A stretch of DNA of 64,000 bases, from NCBI RefSeq assembly GCF_008327685.1, contig NZ_BDDE01000010.1, forward strand, positions 372,001 through 436,000, in the 5' to 3' direction. The notes under the pieces are model-generated. The model was not told the origin of the DNA, made no database searches, and was given only the letters and a program-made list of their open reading frames with translations. Within the stretch, counting starts at the first letter, position 1; each line of letters starts with the position of its first letter. The position numbers were made by a program, and so were the translations under genes. This DNA comes from Actinomadura sp. K4S16. Its GTDB lineage: Bacteria; Actinomycetota; Actinomycetes; Streptosporangiales; Streptosporangiaceae. Positions 43,170-53,356 of the stretch are shown here, piece by piece.

Positions 43170-44112
43170 CGTCTTCCTCGTCCTTCCGGCTCTTCCCGTC
43201 GGCTCCGGCGGCGTCCCCGGCGCCCTCCGCGGGGTCCTTCTTCGGGGCGCCCTCGTAGTCGTCGCCGACCTCCACGTCGCCCGCGTCGGTGCCGGTCCAG
43301 GTGATGTGGAGCTCGCCGAGGGGCTCGTGCTGCTCGAACGTGACCGCCTGCTCCCGGTACAGCTCCAGCAGCGCCAGGAACCGCGCGACCACCTCGTAGG
43401 TGCCCTCCGCGTCGGCCGCCAGCACCCGGAACGTGGTCTGCCGCAGCCGGCGGAGCCGCTCCACGACGATCGCGGCCTGCTCCTTGACGCTGGCCTTCGG
43501 CTGGTACATGTGCTCGACCGAGACCGCCGGCGGCGCCTTCGGCGTGAGCGCCTTGGCGGCGAGCCGGGCGAACTCGTCGGGGCCGAGGCCGAGCAGCACC
43601 TCCGGCAGCAGGTTCGCGAACTTCGGCTCCATCGGGACCAGGCGCGGGAACCGGCGGCTCGCGTCGGCGGCGCGCGCGGCGAACACCCGCGCCACCTCCT
43701 TGTAGGCCCGGTACTGCAGCAGCCGCGCGAACAGCAGGTCGCGGGCCTCCAGCAGCGCCAGGTCCTCCTCGTCGTCGACCTCACCGGACGGCAGCAGCCG
43801 CGCGGCCTTGAGGTCCAGCAGGGTCGCGGCGACCAGCAGGAAGTGGCTGGCCTGGTCGAGGTCCCAGTCGGCGCCGTGCGAGCGGATGTGGGCGATGAAG
43901 TCGTCGGTGACCTTGTGCAGCGACACCTCGGTGATGTCGAGCTTGTGCTTGGAGATCAGCCCGAGCAGCAGGTCGAAGGGGCCCTCGAAGTTGTCCAGGC
44001 GGACGCGGAACCCCTGCTCCTCCTCGGTCTCCTGCCCCGGTTCGGGCGACGTCGCGTCCACGTCGCTCACGGTAGCGGAGAGCTCCTCGTGCGCTGTGCT
44101 CACCGGCCCCAT
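43162..44112 (-). CDS. scpA: Segregation and condensation protein A (kleisin)
   Basis: The 316-residue kleisin subunit of bacterial condensin has the conserved N-terminal region FRVRLDNFEGPFDLLLGLISKHKLDITEVSLHKVTDDFIAHI, then SHFLLVAATLLDLKAARLLP, and a C-terminal winged-helix part (VVARFLALLELYREQAVTFEQ). The acidic tail ends EEDDE. ATG at 44112 is used; a GTG three codons later (44103) is also possible. It is coupled to scpB. Confidence 0.95.
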   Translation of the reverse strand: MGPVSTAHEELSATVSDVDATSPEPGQETEEEQGFRVRLDNFEGPFDLLLGLISKHKLDITEVSLHKVTDDFIAHIRSHGADWDLDQASHFLLVAATLLDLKAARLLPSGEVDDEEDLALLEARDLLFARLLQYRAYKEVARVFAARAADASRRFPRLVPMEPKFANLLPEVLLGLGPDEFARLAAKALTPKAPPAVSVEHMYQPKASVKEQAAIVVERLRRLRQTTFRVLAADAEGTYEVVARFLALLELYREQAVTFEQHEPLGELHITWTGTDAGDVEVGDDYEGAPKKDPAEGAGDAAGADGKSRKDEEDDE

Positions 44113-44178
44113 CGTCCCATGCCCGGCGCGTGCCCGCGCACTCCGGCGGCCACGGGCGGTGACGCGGCGGGCCGGGCG

Positions 44179-44811
44179 CTACTCGCCGGTCAGCTTCCGG
44201 ACGACGGCCCTTGCGTCCTCGCGGGTGAAGCCGCCGGCGGGTCCGGTCATCTGGACTCTGCCGCCGGTGATGGCCTCCATCACCTGCGCGGGCTGGGACA
44301 CGAGCGACCCGCCGACCAGCATGGCCATCCGCCCGCCGGGCGCCTGGGCGGCGGAGGCGTCGGCGGCCTTGCGGGTCAGGGCGGCGAACCGGGGCGCGTC
44401 CGCCGAGGTCAGCGTCAGCTCGACCGACCAGGCAGGGCTGCCGCGCGCGGGATCGGGCGGGACGGCCTTGACCCCTTCCAGCCGGTGCACCGTCAGCGCG
44501 TCCGGACCCAGGACGTAGCACTCGGAGGAGCCGGAGACGGTGACGCCCGCGCACGGCGGGGCCGAGACGCCCGCCAGGAGCCGGAACGTCAGCGGCACGC
44601 GCAGGTCGACCGGCCCGGACGAGGACCCGTCGTCCTTGTCGCGCATGGCCAGGTAGGCCCCCGTGCCGCCGACCGCGACGAGCACCACGGCCGCGACGAC
44701 GATCAGCACGATGGCCGGCGTGCCCAGGCCCCGGCGGGGCGGGGGCGGCGGCAGGGCGCCGGGCGGCGGGCCCGGCGGCGGGTCGTAAGGCAGGGGCGGG
44801 GGGGTGCCCAT
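44179..44811 (-). CDS. Membrane-anchored protein with SecD-P1-like extracytoplasmic domain
   Basis: The 210-residue protein has a Pro/Gly-rich N-terminus (about 1-28), one membrane helix at about 32-54 (AIVLIVVAAVVLVAVGGTGAYLAM) and an external domain with DLRVPLTFRLLAGVS, CYVLGPDALTVHRLEGVKA and GGRVQMTGPAGGFTREDARAVVRKL. The last part recalls the P1 head of SecD. The function is unknown. It sits between parA and scpA in the same direction; there is no obvious link to segregation. Confidence 0.7.
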   Translation of the reverse strand: MGTPPPLPYDPPPGPPPGALPPPPPRRGLGTPAIVLIVVAAVVLVAVGGTGAYLAMRDKDDGSSSGPVDLRVPLTFRLLAGVSAPPCAGVTVSGSSECYVLGPDALTVHRLEGVKAVPPDPARGSPAWSVELTLTSADAPRFAALTRKAADASAAQAPGGRMAMLVGGSLVSQPAQVMEAITGGRVQMTGPAGGFTREDARAVVRKLTGE

Positions 44812-44848
44812 GTGCGCTCCGTCGGGGGTCAGGGGGCGCCGGACGGCG

Positions 44849-45760
44849 TCACTCGGTCTCCGCCCACCTGACCAAGACCTCCCGGGCCAGGCTGCGGTAG
44901 GCGTTGGCGCCCATCGAGCTGGGGTCGAAGAACGTGATCGGCTCCCCCGCCACGGTCGCGTCGGGGAACCGCACCGTGCGGTTGATCACGGTGTGGAACA
45001 CCGTGTCGCCGAACGCCTCGACGATGCGCCCGAGGACCTCGCGGGTGTGCAGCGTCCGCGAGTCGTACATGGTGCCGAGGACCCCGTCGATGACCAGGCC
45101 CGGGTTGATCCGGCCCTGCACCTTCTCGATCGTCTCCATCAGCAGCGCGACGCCGCGCATCGCGAAGTACTCGCACTCCAGCGGGATCAGCACGCCCTCG
45201 CTGGCTGCCAGCGCGTTCACGGTGAGCAGGCCGAGCGACGGCTGGCAGTCGATGAGGATGTAGTCGTAGTGCTCGACGGCAGACTTAAGCGCGCCCTGCA
45301 GGATGTACTCGCGGCCGACCTCGTGGACGAGCTGGACCTCGGCGCCGGACAGGTCGATGTTGCTCGGCAGCAGGTCCATCCCGTCGACGCCGGTCTCGAT
45401 GACGACGTCCTCCCACTCGGTGTCGCGTTCGAGCAGCAGGTTGTGGATCGTCACGTCGAGCTGGCGCGGGTCGCCCTTGCCGAGGCCGACCGACAGGGCG
45501 CCCTGCGGGTCGAAGTCGACGAGCAGGACGCGGCGGCCGTACTCGGCGAGCGCGGCGCCCAGGTTGATCGTCGTGGTGGTCTTGCCGACCCCGCCCTTCT
45601 GGTTGCAGACGGCCACGATCCGCGCGGGCCCGTGCTCGGCCAGCGGCTCCGGCTCCGGGAACACCGGGACGGGGCGCTGCGTGGGCCCGAGGGCGCGGCT
45701 CGGATCGGTCTCTATGGTGGCGGAGGAGAGGACTCCATCCGCACTGTTAGTGCTGGTCAC
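44849..45760 (-). CDS. ParA/Soj-family ATPase
   Basis: The 303-residue deviant-Walker ATPase has the P-loop CNQKGGVGKTTTTINLGAALAE, switch I LLVDFDPQGALSVGLG and LIDCQPSLGLLTVNALAASE. It is a chromosomal ParA-like protein, as found beside scpAB in mycobacteria, and lacks an adjacent parB, so it is probably not the main ori-partition ParA. The start GTG at 45760 has GGGGAGGG six bases upstream; the open frame continues to 45844 without support. Confidence 0.92.
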   Translation of the reverse strand: MTSTNSADGVLSSATIETDPSRALGPTQRPVPVFPEPEPLAEHGPARIVAVCNQKGGVGKTTTTINLGAALAEYGRRVLLVDFDPQGALSVGLGKGDPRQLDVTIHNLLLERDTEWEDVVIETGVDGMDLLPSNIDLSGAEVQLVHEVGREYILQGALKSAVEHYDYILIDCQPSLGLLTVNALAASEGVLIPLECEYFAMRGVALLMETIEKVQGRINPGLVIDGVLGTMYDSRTLHTREVLGRIVEAFGDTVFHTVINRTVRFPDATVAGEPITFFDPSSMGANAYRSLAREVLVRWAETE

Positions 45761-45920
45761 CAGATCCCTCCCCGACGGCCCGGAAATGCCATCCAGAACG
45801 GGGACTCTAGGGCCGTCCACCCCGTCGCTCAAGCCGACGCGCAACGAACGTCGCGATTTGTCGATGGGGCGGATGATCCGATTCGTCCCTTAGTGCGTGT
45901 CCGCTGCGCCCGCCGGGCGG

Positions 45921-46958
45921 TCAGTTCCGCGCCCGCGGGTGCGAGGTCGCGTAGACCTCGCGCAGCAGCTGGACGGTGACGAGCGTGTAGACCTGCGTGG
46001 TGGTGACCGACGCGTGCCCGAGCAGCTCCTGGACGACGCGGACGTCGGCGCCCCCGTCCAGCAGGTGGGTGGCGAACGAGTGCCGCAGCGTGTGCGGGGA
46101 CACCTCCGACAGCTTCGCCCGGTCGGCCGCGGCGCGCAGCACCATCCAGGCGCCCTGCCGCGACAGCCGCCCGCCCCGCGCGTTCAGGAACAGCGCCGGG
46201 CCGCCCCGCCCGGCCCCGGCCAGCTCGGGCCGGGCCCGCACGAGGTAGGCGTCCACGGCCTCGCGGGCGTAGTCGCCGATGGGCACCACCCGGGCCTTGC
46301 CGCCCTTGCCGGCGACGCGCGCGAACCCGTCCCGCAGATCGAGGTCGTCGACGTCCAGGCCGACGGCCTCGGAGATGCGCGCGCCCGACCCGTACAGCAG
46401 CTCCAGCAGCGCCCGGTCGCGCAGGCCGCGCGCGGTGCCGGGGTCGCCGGACGGCCCGGCCGCCGCCGCGAGCAGCCGCTCGACCTCCTCCAGCGAGATC
46501 GCCTTCGGCAGCCGGCGCGGCGGCGTCGGCGGCTTGACGTCGTGCGCGGGGTCGCCGGCGGCGAGGCCCTCGCGCAGTGCGAACCGGTGCAGCCCGCGGA
46601 CGGCCACGAGCGCCCGCGCCGCCGAGCCCGCCGACAGCGGCGGATGGTCGTCGTCGCCCTCGCGCAGCCCCACCAGGAACGCGCGGACGTCGTCCTCGGT
46701 GATCTCCCCGATCGACCCGCGCCCCCGCTCCTCCTGCACCCGCGCGTACCGGCGCAGGTCGCGGCGGTAGGAGCTGAGCGTGTTGGCGGCGAGACCGCGC
46801 TCGACCGCGAGGTGCCCCAGGTACCCGCGCACCGCCGAGTCGAGCGCGGAACCCGCGCCGGGGTCAGGGGCGGGGCGCCGCGCGGTGCTCCGGGAGGACG
46901 GGCTCGGGGACAGGGCGGCACCTCTTCCGGCCGTGGGGTCCGGGGACCCGCCCATCAT
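45921..46958 (-). CDS. xerD: Site-specific tyrosine recombinase XerD
   Basis: The 345-residue recombinase resolves chromosome dimers. The N-terminal SAM-like core-binding domain is [30 protein letters not shown]. The catalytic set is Arg in [14 protein letters not shown], Lys in [39 protein letters not shown] (the H and the Tyr nucleophile). It has a Ser/Pro-rich N-terminal extension of about 40 residues. ATG at 46958 and ATG at 46955 share one GGAGGGG; the second has the better spacing. It lies next to the Nudix gene, as in mycobacteria. Confidence 0.94.
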   Translation of the reverse strand: MMGGSPDPTAGRGAALSPSPSSRSTARRPAPDPGAGSALDSAVRGYLGHLAVERGLAANTLSSYRRDLRRYARVQEERGRGSIGEITEDDVRAFLVGLREGDDDHPPLSAGSAARALVAVRGLHRFALREGLAAGDPAHDVKPPTPPRRLPKAISLEEVERLLAAAAGPSGDPGTARGLRDRALLELLYGSGARISEAVGLDVDDLDLRDGFARVAGKGGKARVVPIGDYAREAVDAYLVRARPELAGAGRGGPALFLNARGGRLSRQGAWMVLRAAADRAKLSEVSPHTLRHSFATHLLDGGADVRVVQELLGHASVTTTQVYTLVTVQLLREVYATSHPRARN

Positions 46959-46994
46959 GCCCCCTCCGGCCGCCGGAGGGGGACCTCATCCGGC

Positions 46995-47639
46995 TCAGTC
47001 CTCCGGCGCGTCGACGGGGCGCAGGTCCGCGAAGTCCGAGCCGCGGGCCGCGTGCACCGCGAGGATCCCCATGCACGCGATCATGTTGTGCAGCTCGCCG
47101 GCGAACACCTTGCGGACCGCCTCCTCCAGCGGCACCCACACGACCGGCATGTCGGCCTCCTCGTGGACGCGCTCGAAGTCGATCTGGTCGGCGGGCACCT
47201 CGGTGAGGCCGCGCGCCAGGAAGATCCGGATGCGCTCGTCGGCCATGCCCGGCGAGGGGTACACGTCGAGCAGGGTGTCCCAGCGCTCGGCGCGGTACCC
47301 GGCCTCCTCCAGCAGCTCGCGCTCCGCGAGCTTGTGCAGGGGCTCGCCGTCGACGTCGCGCAGCCCGGCGGGCGCCTCCCACAGCAGCCGCGACACCGGG
47401 TGCCGGTACTGGCGCAGCAGCAGCACCCGGTCGCGGTCGTCGACCGCGATGACGCCGACCGAGCCGATGTGCTCGATCACGTCGCGGCCGACGGCCTCCG
47501 TGGCGTCGCCGCGCGGCATCTCCACCCGGTCGCTGCGGACGCTGAAGACGCGCCCTTGGTAGACCGTGGACGACTCCACGACCTTCCATCTGTCAGGGCG
47601 GTCTCGGACGTCGTCCGGGCCGAGCTCCTCGCCGCTCAT
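46995..47639 (-). CDS. Nudix hydrolase, ADP-ribose pyrophosphatase type
   Basis: The 214-residue protein carries a complete Nudix box in [27 protein letters not shown] (REx(x)EExG). [20 protein letters not shown] after it is characteristic of ADP-ribose pyrophosphatases (Rv1700-like). It should hydrolyse ADP-ribose to AMP and ribose 5-phosphate. ATG at 47639 overlaps the pyrG stop (ATGA). The position between pyrG and xerD is the same as in mycobacteria. Confidence 0.93.
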   Translation of the reverse strand: MSGEELGPDDVRDRPDRWKVVESSTVYQGRVFSVRSDRVEMPRGDATEAVGRDVIEHIGSVGVIAVDDRDRVLLLRQYRHPVSRLLWEAPAGLRDVDGEPLHKLAERELLEEAGYRAERWDTLLDVYPSPGMADERIRIFLARGLTEVPADQIDFERVHEEADMPVVWVPLEEAVRKVFAGELHNMIACMGILAVHAARGSDFADLRPVDAPED

Positions 47640-49330
47640 GACGCCGCCACCGTCCCGGCCTCGCCCTCGCCCGCGCGCGCCTCGGCGTAGTCGAGGGCGG
47701 CCGAGACGAGCCCGGTGAACAGCGGATGCGGCCGGGTCGGGCGGGACCGGAACTCCGGGTGCGCCTGCGTCCCGACGAAGAACGGGTGCTGCTCGCGGGG
47801 CAGCTCGACGTACTCGACCAGGCGGCCGTCGGGCGACAGGCCCGAGAACCGGAGCCCCGCCTCCTCCAGCCGGTCGCGGTAGGCGTTGTTGACCTCGTAG
47901 CGGTGCCGGTGCCGCTCGGACACCTTCGCCTCCCCGTACAGGTCCCGCACGACCGAGCCGTCGGCCAGGTCCGCCGGGTAGAGGCCGAGCCGCATCGTGC
48001 CGCCCATGTCGCGCTCCCCGGCGACGACGTCGAGCTGGTCGGCCATCGTGGCGACGACCGGGTGGGCGGTGGTGGCGTCGAACTCGGCGCTCCCGGCGTC
48101 GCCGAGCCCCCCGAGGTTCCGCGCCGCCTCGATGACCATGCACTGGAGCCCGAGGCAGATGCCGAGCAGCGGGACGCGGTTCTCCCGCGCGTACCGGACC
48201 GCGCCGAGCTTGCCCTCGATGCCGCGGACGCCGAACCCGCCGGGGACGAGGACGCCGTCGACGCCGTCGAGCTCCCGCTTGGCGCCCTCGGGCGTCTCGC
48301 AGTCGTCGCTCTTCACCCAGCGGATGTGCACCTTGGCGTCGTTGCCGAACCCGCCGTGCCGCAGCGCCTCGGTGACCGACAGGTAGGCGTCGGGCAGGTC
48401 GATGTACTTGCCGACCAGCGCGATCGTGACCTCGCGGGCGGGCTTGTGGACGCGGCGGAGCAGCTCGTCCCACGCGCCCCAGTCGACGTCGCGGAACGGC
48501 AGGTCCAGGCGGCGCACCACGTAGGCGTCCAGGCCCTCGGAGTGCAGCACCTTCGGGATGTCGTAGATGCTGGCGGCGTCCACCGCGGACACCACGGCCT
48601 CGCGGTCCACGTCGCACATCAGGCTGATCTTGTGCTTGAGCCCGTCGGTGATCGGCCGGTCCGACCGGCACACGATCGCGTCGGGCTGGATGCCGATGGA
48701 GCGCAGCGCCGCGACCGAGTGCTGCGTCGGCTTGGTCTTCAGCTCCCCGGACGGGCCGATGTAGGGCAGCAGGGACACGTGCAGGAAGAAGCAGTTCTCC
48801 CGCCCGATCTCGTGCCGGATCTGCCGGACCGACTCCAGGAACGGCAGCGACTCGATGTCGCCGACCGTCCCGCCCACCTCGGTGATGACGATGTCGACGT
48901 CGCCGTCGTCGGCCATCCCGCGGATCCGGTCCTTGATCTCGTTGGTGATGTGCGGGATCACCTGGACGGTGTCGCCGAGGTACTCCCCGCGCCGCTCCTT
49001 GGCGATCACGTTCGAGTACACCTGACCGGTGGTGACGTTCGCGGACCCGTGCAGCTCGGTGTCGAGGAACCGCTCGTAGTGCCCGATGTCCAGGTCCGTC
49101 TCGGCGCCGTCGTCGGTGACGAAGACCTCGCCGTGCTGGAACGGGTTCATCGTGCCCGGGTCGACGTTGAGGTAGGGGTCGAGCTTCTGCATGGTGACCC
49201 GGAGCCCGCGGAGGGCCAGGAGCCGCCCGAGGCTGGACGCCGTCAGACCCTTGCCGAGGCTGGAGGCGACACCGCCGGTGACGAAGAGATGCTTGGTAGG
49301 ACGTGATCTACCAGTGGTAGCCGATGGCAA
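47636..49330 (-). CDS. pyrG: CTP synthase
   Basis: The enzyme is about 564 residues. It makes CTP from UTP, ATP and glutamine. The synthetase domain begins [30 protein letters not shown] (P-loop), with [21 protein letters not shown]. The glutaminase domain has the oxyanion strand VPGGFGVRG, nucleophile Cys in [12 protein letters not shown] and HPEFRSRP with the His-Glu pair. A TTG at 49330 is proposed as start, because GGGAG lies about seven bases upstream and the N-terminus then matches relatives; a GTG at 49372 is possible but has no support. Confidence 0.95.
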   Translation of the reverse strand: MPSATTGRSRPTKHLFVTGGVASSLGKGLTASSLGRLLALRGLRVTMQKLDPYLNVDPGTMNPFQHGEVFVTDDGAETDLDIGHYERFLDTELHGSANVTTGQVYSNVIAKERRGEYLGDTVQVIPHITNEIKDRIRGMADDGDVDIVITEVGGTVGDIESLPFLESVRQIRHEIGRENCFFLHVSLLPYIGPSGELKTKPTQHSVAALRSIGIQPDAIVCRSDRPITDGLKHKISLMCDVDREAVVSAVDAASIYDIPKVLHSEGLDAYVVRRLDLPFRDVDWGAWDELLRRVHKPAREVTIALVGKYIDLPDAYLSVTEALRHGGFGNDAKVHIRWVKSDDCETPEGAKRELDGVDGVLVPGGFGVRGIEGKLGAVRYARENRVPLLGICLGLQCMVIEAARNLGGLGDAGSAEFDATTAHPVVATMADQLDVVAGERDMGGTMRLGLYPADLADGSVVRDLYGEAKVSERHRHRYEVNNAYRDRLEEAGLRFSGLSPDGRLVEYVELPREQHPFFVGTQAHPEFRSRPTRPHPLFTGLVSAALDYAEARAGEGEAGTVAAS

Positions 49331-49390
49331 GAAGGCGCTCCCGTGGTCGTTGCGAGGCGGACGGTACCGCACTGTCCACGGGGTTCTAGC

Positions 49391-49399
49391 TTATTGCAT
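49391..49399 (-). other. Minimal upstream ORF (ATG-CAA-TAA) with strong ribosome binding site
   Basis: On the minus strand AAGGAGGAG, the best Shine-Dalgarno sequence in the region, is followed after four bases by ATG CAA TAA. The pyrG start lies about 60 bases further. The structure could be a translational leader affecting pyrG, or chance. Confidence 0.35.
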
Positions 49400-49524
49400 T
49401 TCTCTCCTCCTTCGGCCCCGGGGGGCCTCCATCGTCGAGAAACGCGGGCGATCGCTGGCATCGCTCCGACTCGCCTAGCGGCTCACTGCGCGATCAGGTT
49501 CTCGCTTCGCTCGAACCTGCCTTC

Positions 49525-49960
49525 GGACGCGATCGCAACCTTCCGGTCGTCGCGTGGTTGCGGCGACGGCTGATGTCGTCGCGCCGGCCACACCTGCCCA
49601 GCACGGACGACGGGCCCTACAACTGGCCCCGCCTACAGCCCCAAGGACAACCGGCGGATCGTCGTGTGGCCGCGACGCCGGCTCAGGTGTCGCTGCGCCG
49701 CACTCGCACAGCTCGGCGGGCCGCACCCGCCAACGGACGCGATCACAGCCCCAGGAGCGCCGCGTGGTCGCTGCGCCGGCCGGTATCGACGTGGTCGTCG
49801 TGGCCGCCACGCCCGCCTAGCACGACGATGGGCCCTTCAAACCAACCGCCTACAGACCCGAGCACGACCGGCGGATCGTTGCGTGGTTGCGGCGGCGGGT
49901 CAGGGCGTCGGGTGCGGCACACCCGTAGGGCTTGGCGGTCCCTCGCCTGCCGTCGGGCGT
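49525..49960. repeat. Two imperfect copies of a ~217-base tandem repeat with partial flanking copies
   Basis: Matching blocks recur about 217-220 bases apart: CCTACAG...GGCGGATCGT at 49632 and 49849; CAGCACGG-type ACGACGGGCCCT at about 49599 and 49819. Further degenerate pieces extend to about 50050. This spacer between pyrG and the coiled-coil gene (49400-50080) holds no gene with codon bias on either strand. Confidence 0.55.
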
Positions 49961-50080
49961 GATCGGAGTCCTTGCGAGGGCCGCGGCGTCGCGGCGATGG
50001 CTGGGGCGACGCGGCCGCCGCGCCTGGGGGGCGCGGCGGGCGGCTCTGGCTTTTGCTGGCTCCGGGTGGGTGCGCGCCGC

Positions 50081-51841
50081 CTAGAGGCGGGGGGTGGCGG
50101 CGGTGGGCATGATGGTGCGGAGTTGCCTGGTCAGCTCGTCGATCAGGGAGCGGGCCTGGTCGGCGGCCTGGCGGGCGGCGTCGCGTTCCTGGGAGAGTTC
50201 GGCGATCTGGGCGCGCTGCTCGGTGACGGCCTGGGCCAGCTGGTCAACCCACTGGTCGCGCTCGGCGAGCTTCTCGGCGACGGCGTCGCGTTCGGCGGCC
50301 AGCTGGCGCATCGCGGCGACGGTCTTGTCGCGCTCGCGCCCGGCCTGGTCGGCGCGGCCGCGGGCCAGGGTGAGCTCGGACTCGGCGCGCGCCTGCGCCT
50401 GGACGGCGGCCTCGCGGCCCCGCTCGGCGGCCTCGCGCGCCTTGGCGCTGCCGTCGCGCTCCCGCTCGGCCTTCTTGGCGGCCTCCAGCGACTGGGCGGC
50501 CGTGTCGAGGGCCTGCTGCCGCTCGGCCTCGGCGGCGTCGGCGCGCGCGGCGGCCTCCTGGGCGCGGCGCTCGGCGTCCTGCACCCGCCGCTCGGCCTCC
50601 TGGGCGCGGCGCTCGTTCTCCTGCGCGCGGCGCTCGGCGACCTCGGCGCGGCGCCGGGACTCGTCGGCCTCCTTGCCGGCGGCGACGACGGCGTGCTGCA
50701 GGTTCTGCGCGGTCATCTCGGCGTCGGTGACCTTGGCGCGCAGCGCCGACAGCTCGCTGTGCGCGGTCTCCAGCGCGCGGGACAGCTCCCCCGCCTGCTC
50801 TGCGACGCGGTCGCGCTCGGCCTCGGCGGAGCGGCGGGCGCCGACGGCGTCCTCGACGGCGCGCAGGGCGTCGTCGCGGGCCTCGCTCATGGCGTCGCGC
50901 TGCTGGATCGCCTGCCGGACCGTCGCCTCGGCCTCGGCGACGCGGCGCTCGGCCTGCTCGACCTGGGCCTGCAGCTGCTCCATCTGCGCGCGGGTCTGCT
51001 CGGCCTGCGCGCGGGCCTGGTCGGCCTGGACGCGCGCCTGCTCGGCCTGGCCGCGGGCCTGGTCGGCCTGGGCGCGGCCCTGCTGGGCCTGGTTCCAGGC
51101 GGCGGCCGCGTCGCGCTGGGCGTTCTCCTTCTCGGTCTGGAGCGCCGCGATCTGCGTGACGGCCTCGTTCTGGACCTCGGCGGTGCGGCGCTCGGCCTCG
51201 GCGACCTGGCGCTCGGCCTCCACGGCGCGGCGGTCAGCCTGCTCGGCCTGGCCGCGAGCGCGCTGCACCTCGCCCCACGCGGCCGCGGCGTCGCGCTGCG
51301 CGGACTCCTTCTCCGCCTGGACGGCCGCGACCTGCGAGGCGCTCTCGTTCTGGGCCTCGGTGAGGCGGCGCTCGGCCTCCACGGCGCGGCGGTCAGCCTG
51401 CTCGGCCTGGCCGCGGGCACGCTGCACCTCGCCCCAGGCGGCGGCCGCGTCGCGCTGCGCGGACTCCTTCTCCGCCTGGACGGCGGCGATCTGCGACGCC
51501 GTCTCGGTCTGCGCCTCGTTGACCTTGCGCTCCCCGGCGGCGAGCGCGTCGCCGATGAGGTCGGCCATCTGGCGGAGCCGCTCGACAATGTCCCAGGGCT
51601 GGGCCTCGGTCTGCTCGACGTCGGGGCGCACCATCTCCCCCGTCTGCCCGTGCCTGCCGGGCTGGCCCGGTTGGCCGGGCTGTCCGGGCTGTCCGGGCTG
51701 TCCGGGCTTGGACATCTGGATGGGCTGCTGGGCGGACGGCAGCGCCTGCTGCGCGCCGCCCGGGTCGCGTCCCATGGCGGGCCAGGGGGCCGCCCCCTCG
51801 GGGACGCCCCGGGAACCGCCGGATCCGTTCAGCTCGCTCAC
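50081..51841 (-). CDS. Long coiled-coil protein with collagen-like GQP repeats
   Basis: The 586-residue protein has an N-terminal Gly/Pro part with five GQP units (about 46-62), then almost continuous heptad-rich Ala/Glu/Arg/Gln sequence from about 75 to 570. A segment of about 40 residues beginning AAVQAEKESAQRD is present twice nearly unchanged, with a third, diverged copy. There are no membrane or enzymatic motifs. It may be a cytoskeletal or scaffold-like protein of the kind associated with polar growth in actinomycetes, but that is inference. GTG at 51841 has GAGGAG upstream. Confidence 0.8.
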   Translation of the reverse strand: MSELNGSGGSRGVPEGAAPWPAMGRDPGGAQQALPSAQQPIQMSKPGQPGQPGQPGQPGQPGRHGQTGEMVRPDVEQTEAQPWDIVERLRQMADLIGDALAAGERKVNEAQTETASQIAAVQAEKESAQRDAAAAWGEVQRARGQAEQADRRAVEAERRLTEAQNESASQVAAVQAEKESAQRDAAAAWGEVQRARGQAEQADRRAVEAERQVAEAERRTAEVQNEAVTQIAALQTEKENAQRDAAAAWNQAQQGRAQADQARGQAEQARVQADQARAQAEQTRAQMEQLQAQVEQAERRVAEAEATVRQAIQQRDAMSEARDDALRAVEDAVGARRSAEAERDRVAEQAGELSRALETAHSELSALRAKVTDAEMTAQNLQHAVVAAGKEADESRRRAEVAERRAQENERRAQEAERRVQDAERRAQEAAARADAAEAERQQALDTAAQSLEAAKKAERERDGSAKAREAAERGREAAVQAQARAESELTLARGRADQAGRERDKTVAAMRQLAAERDAVAEKLAERDQWVDQLAQAVTEQRAQIAELSQERDAARQAADQARSLIDELTRQLRTIMPTAATPRL

Positions 51842-51888
51842 CGGTCTCCTCGCCTCCCGGACGGGAGCGGGCCGACCGGCGGCACGCC

Positions 51889-51940
51889 GTTCGCCCTGCT
51901 CGCAGCGTTACCGGCCCGACGGCTCGTCACTTCGCTCACG
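51889..51940. repeat. Dispersed repeat, copy 2
   Basis: The element begins GTTCGCCCTGCTCGCAGCG and ends with GGCTCGTCACTTCGCTCACG, the same 20 bases as the copy at 42579-42598. It lies about 50 bases upstream of the coiled-coil gene start. Confidence 0.7.
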
Positions 51941-51996
51941 TGTCTCCTCGCCCGGCGGCGCACGGCCGCGTTCGCGGGGGTCGTTGTGCACATCTC

Positions 51997-52038
51997 GTTC
52001 GCTCCGCTGCCGGCCCTGTGGCTCCTCGCTTCGCTCAC
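51997..52038. repeat. Dispersed repeat, copy 3
   Basis: The element begins GTTCGCTCCGCTGCCGGCCC and ends GGCTCCTCGCTTCGCTCAC. It differs from copies 1 and 2 at a few positions and lies about 60 bases beyond copy 2, between the coiled-coil gene and the divergent pip gene. Confidence 0.65.
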
Positions 52039-52133
52039 TAGAGGCACTCTAGTCCCGACCAGCGGAACGTTTGCCCAGTTTGGGGTTTGCCCTCTCGACA
52101 TCCGCCCGGTGTTCGCGCACGCAGGACGCCTGA

Positions 52134-53183
<1,050 letters not shown>

Positions 53184-53356
53184 CTCCTCGTGACCATTTG
53201 ATAACGTAGAGAGATCGGACGATGTAAGGCCGAACCTGAATCGGTCTCACCTTTAGGCTGATTCAGGACGTCCGCAAGGAGGCCGGCGTCCGGCGTTCCC
53301 GCCGGGCCTCGGCCGCCCCGGAAGCGGACCGAAACCCGGATTCCCTAACTCATAAG

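Noticed and set aside
44849..45760. Main chromosomal ori-partition ParA
   Set aside because: There is no parB or parS-like site next to it; it fits the second ParA-like protein that accompanies scpAB in mycobacteria.
45921..46958. Phage or integrative-element integrase
   Set aside because: The recombinase lies in the conserved pyrG-Nudix-xerD-scpAB locus, with no att repeats, tRNA or mobile genes around it; it is the housekeeping XerD.
49331..49372. GTG at 49372 as the start of pyrG
   Set aside because: The 14 extra codons have poor third-base GC and no ribosome binding site, whereas the TTG at 49330 is preceded by GGGAG and gives an N-terminus of the usual form.
49495..49519. Possible tRNA-like hairpin (CAGGTTC ... 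GAACCTG)
   Set aside because: The seven-base arms form a simple hairpin with a TCGCTTCGCTC loop; no acceptor, D- or T-arm could be built around it.
49525..49960. CRISPR array
   Set aside because: Repeat period is about 217 bases and copies are only partly similar; there are no short identical repeats with unique spacers and no cas genes.
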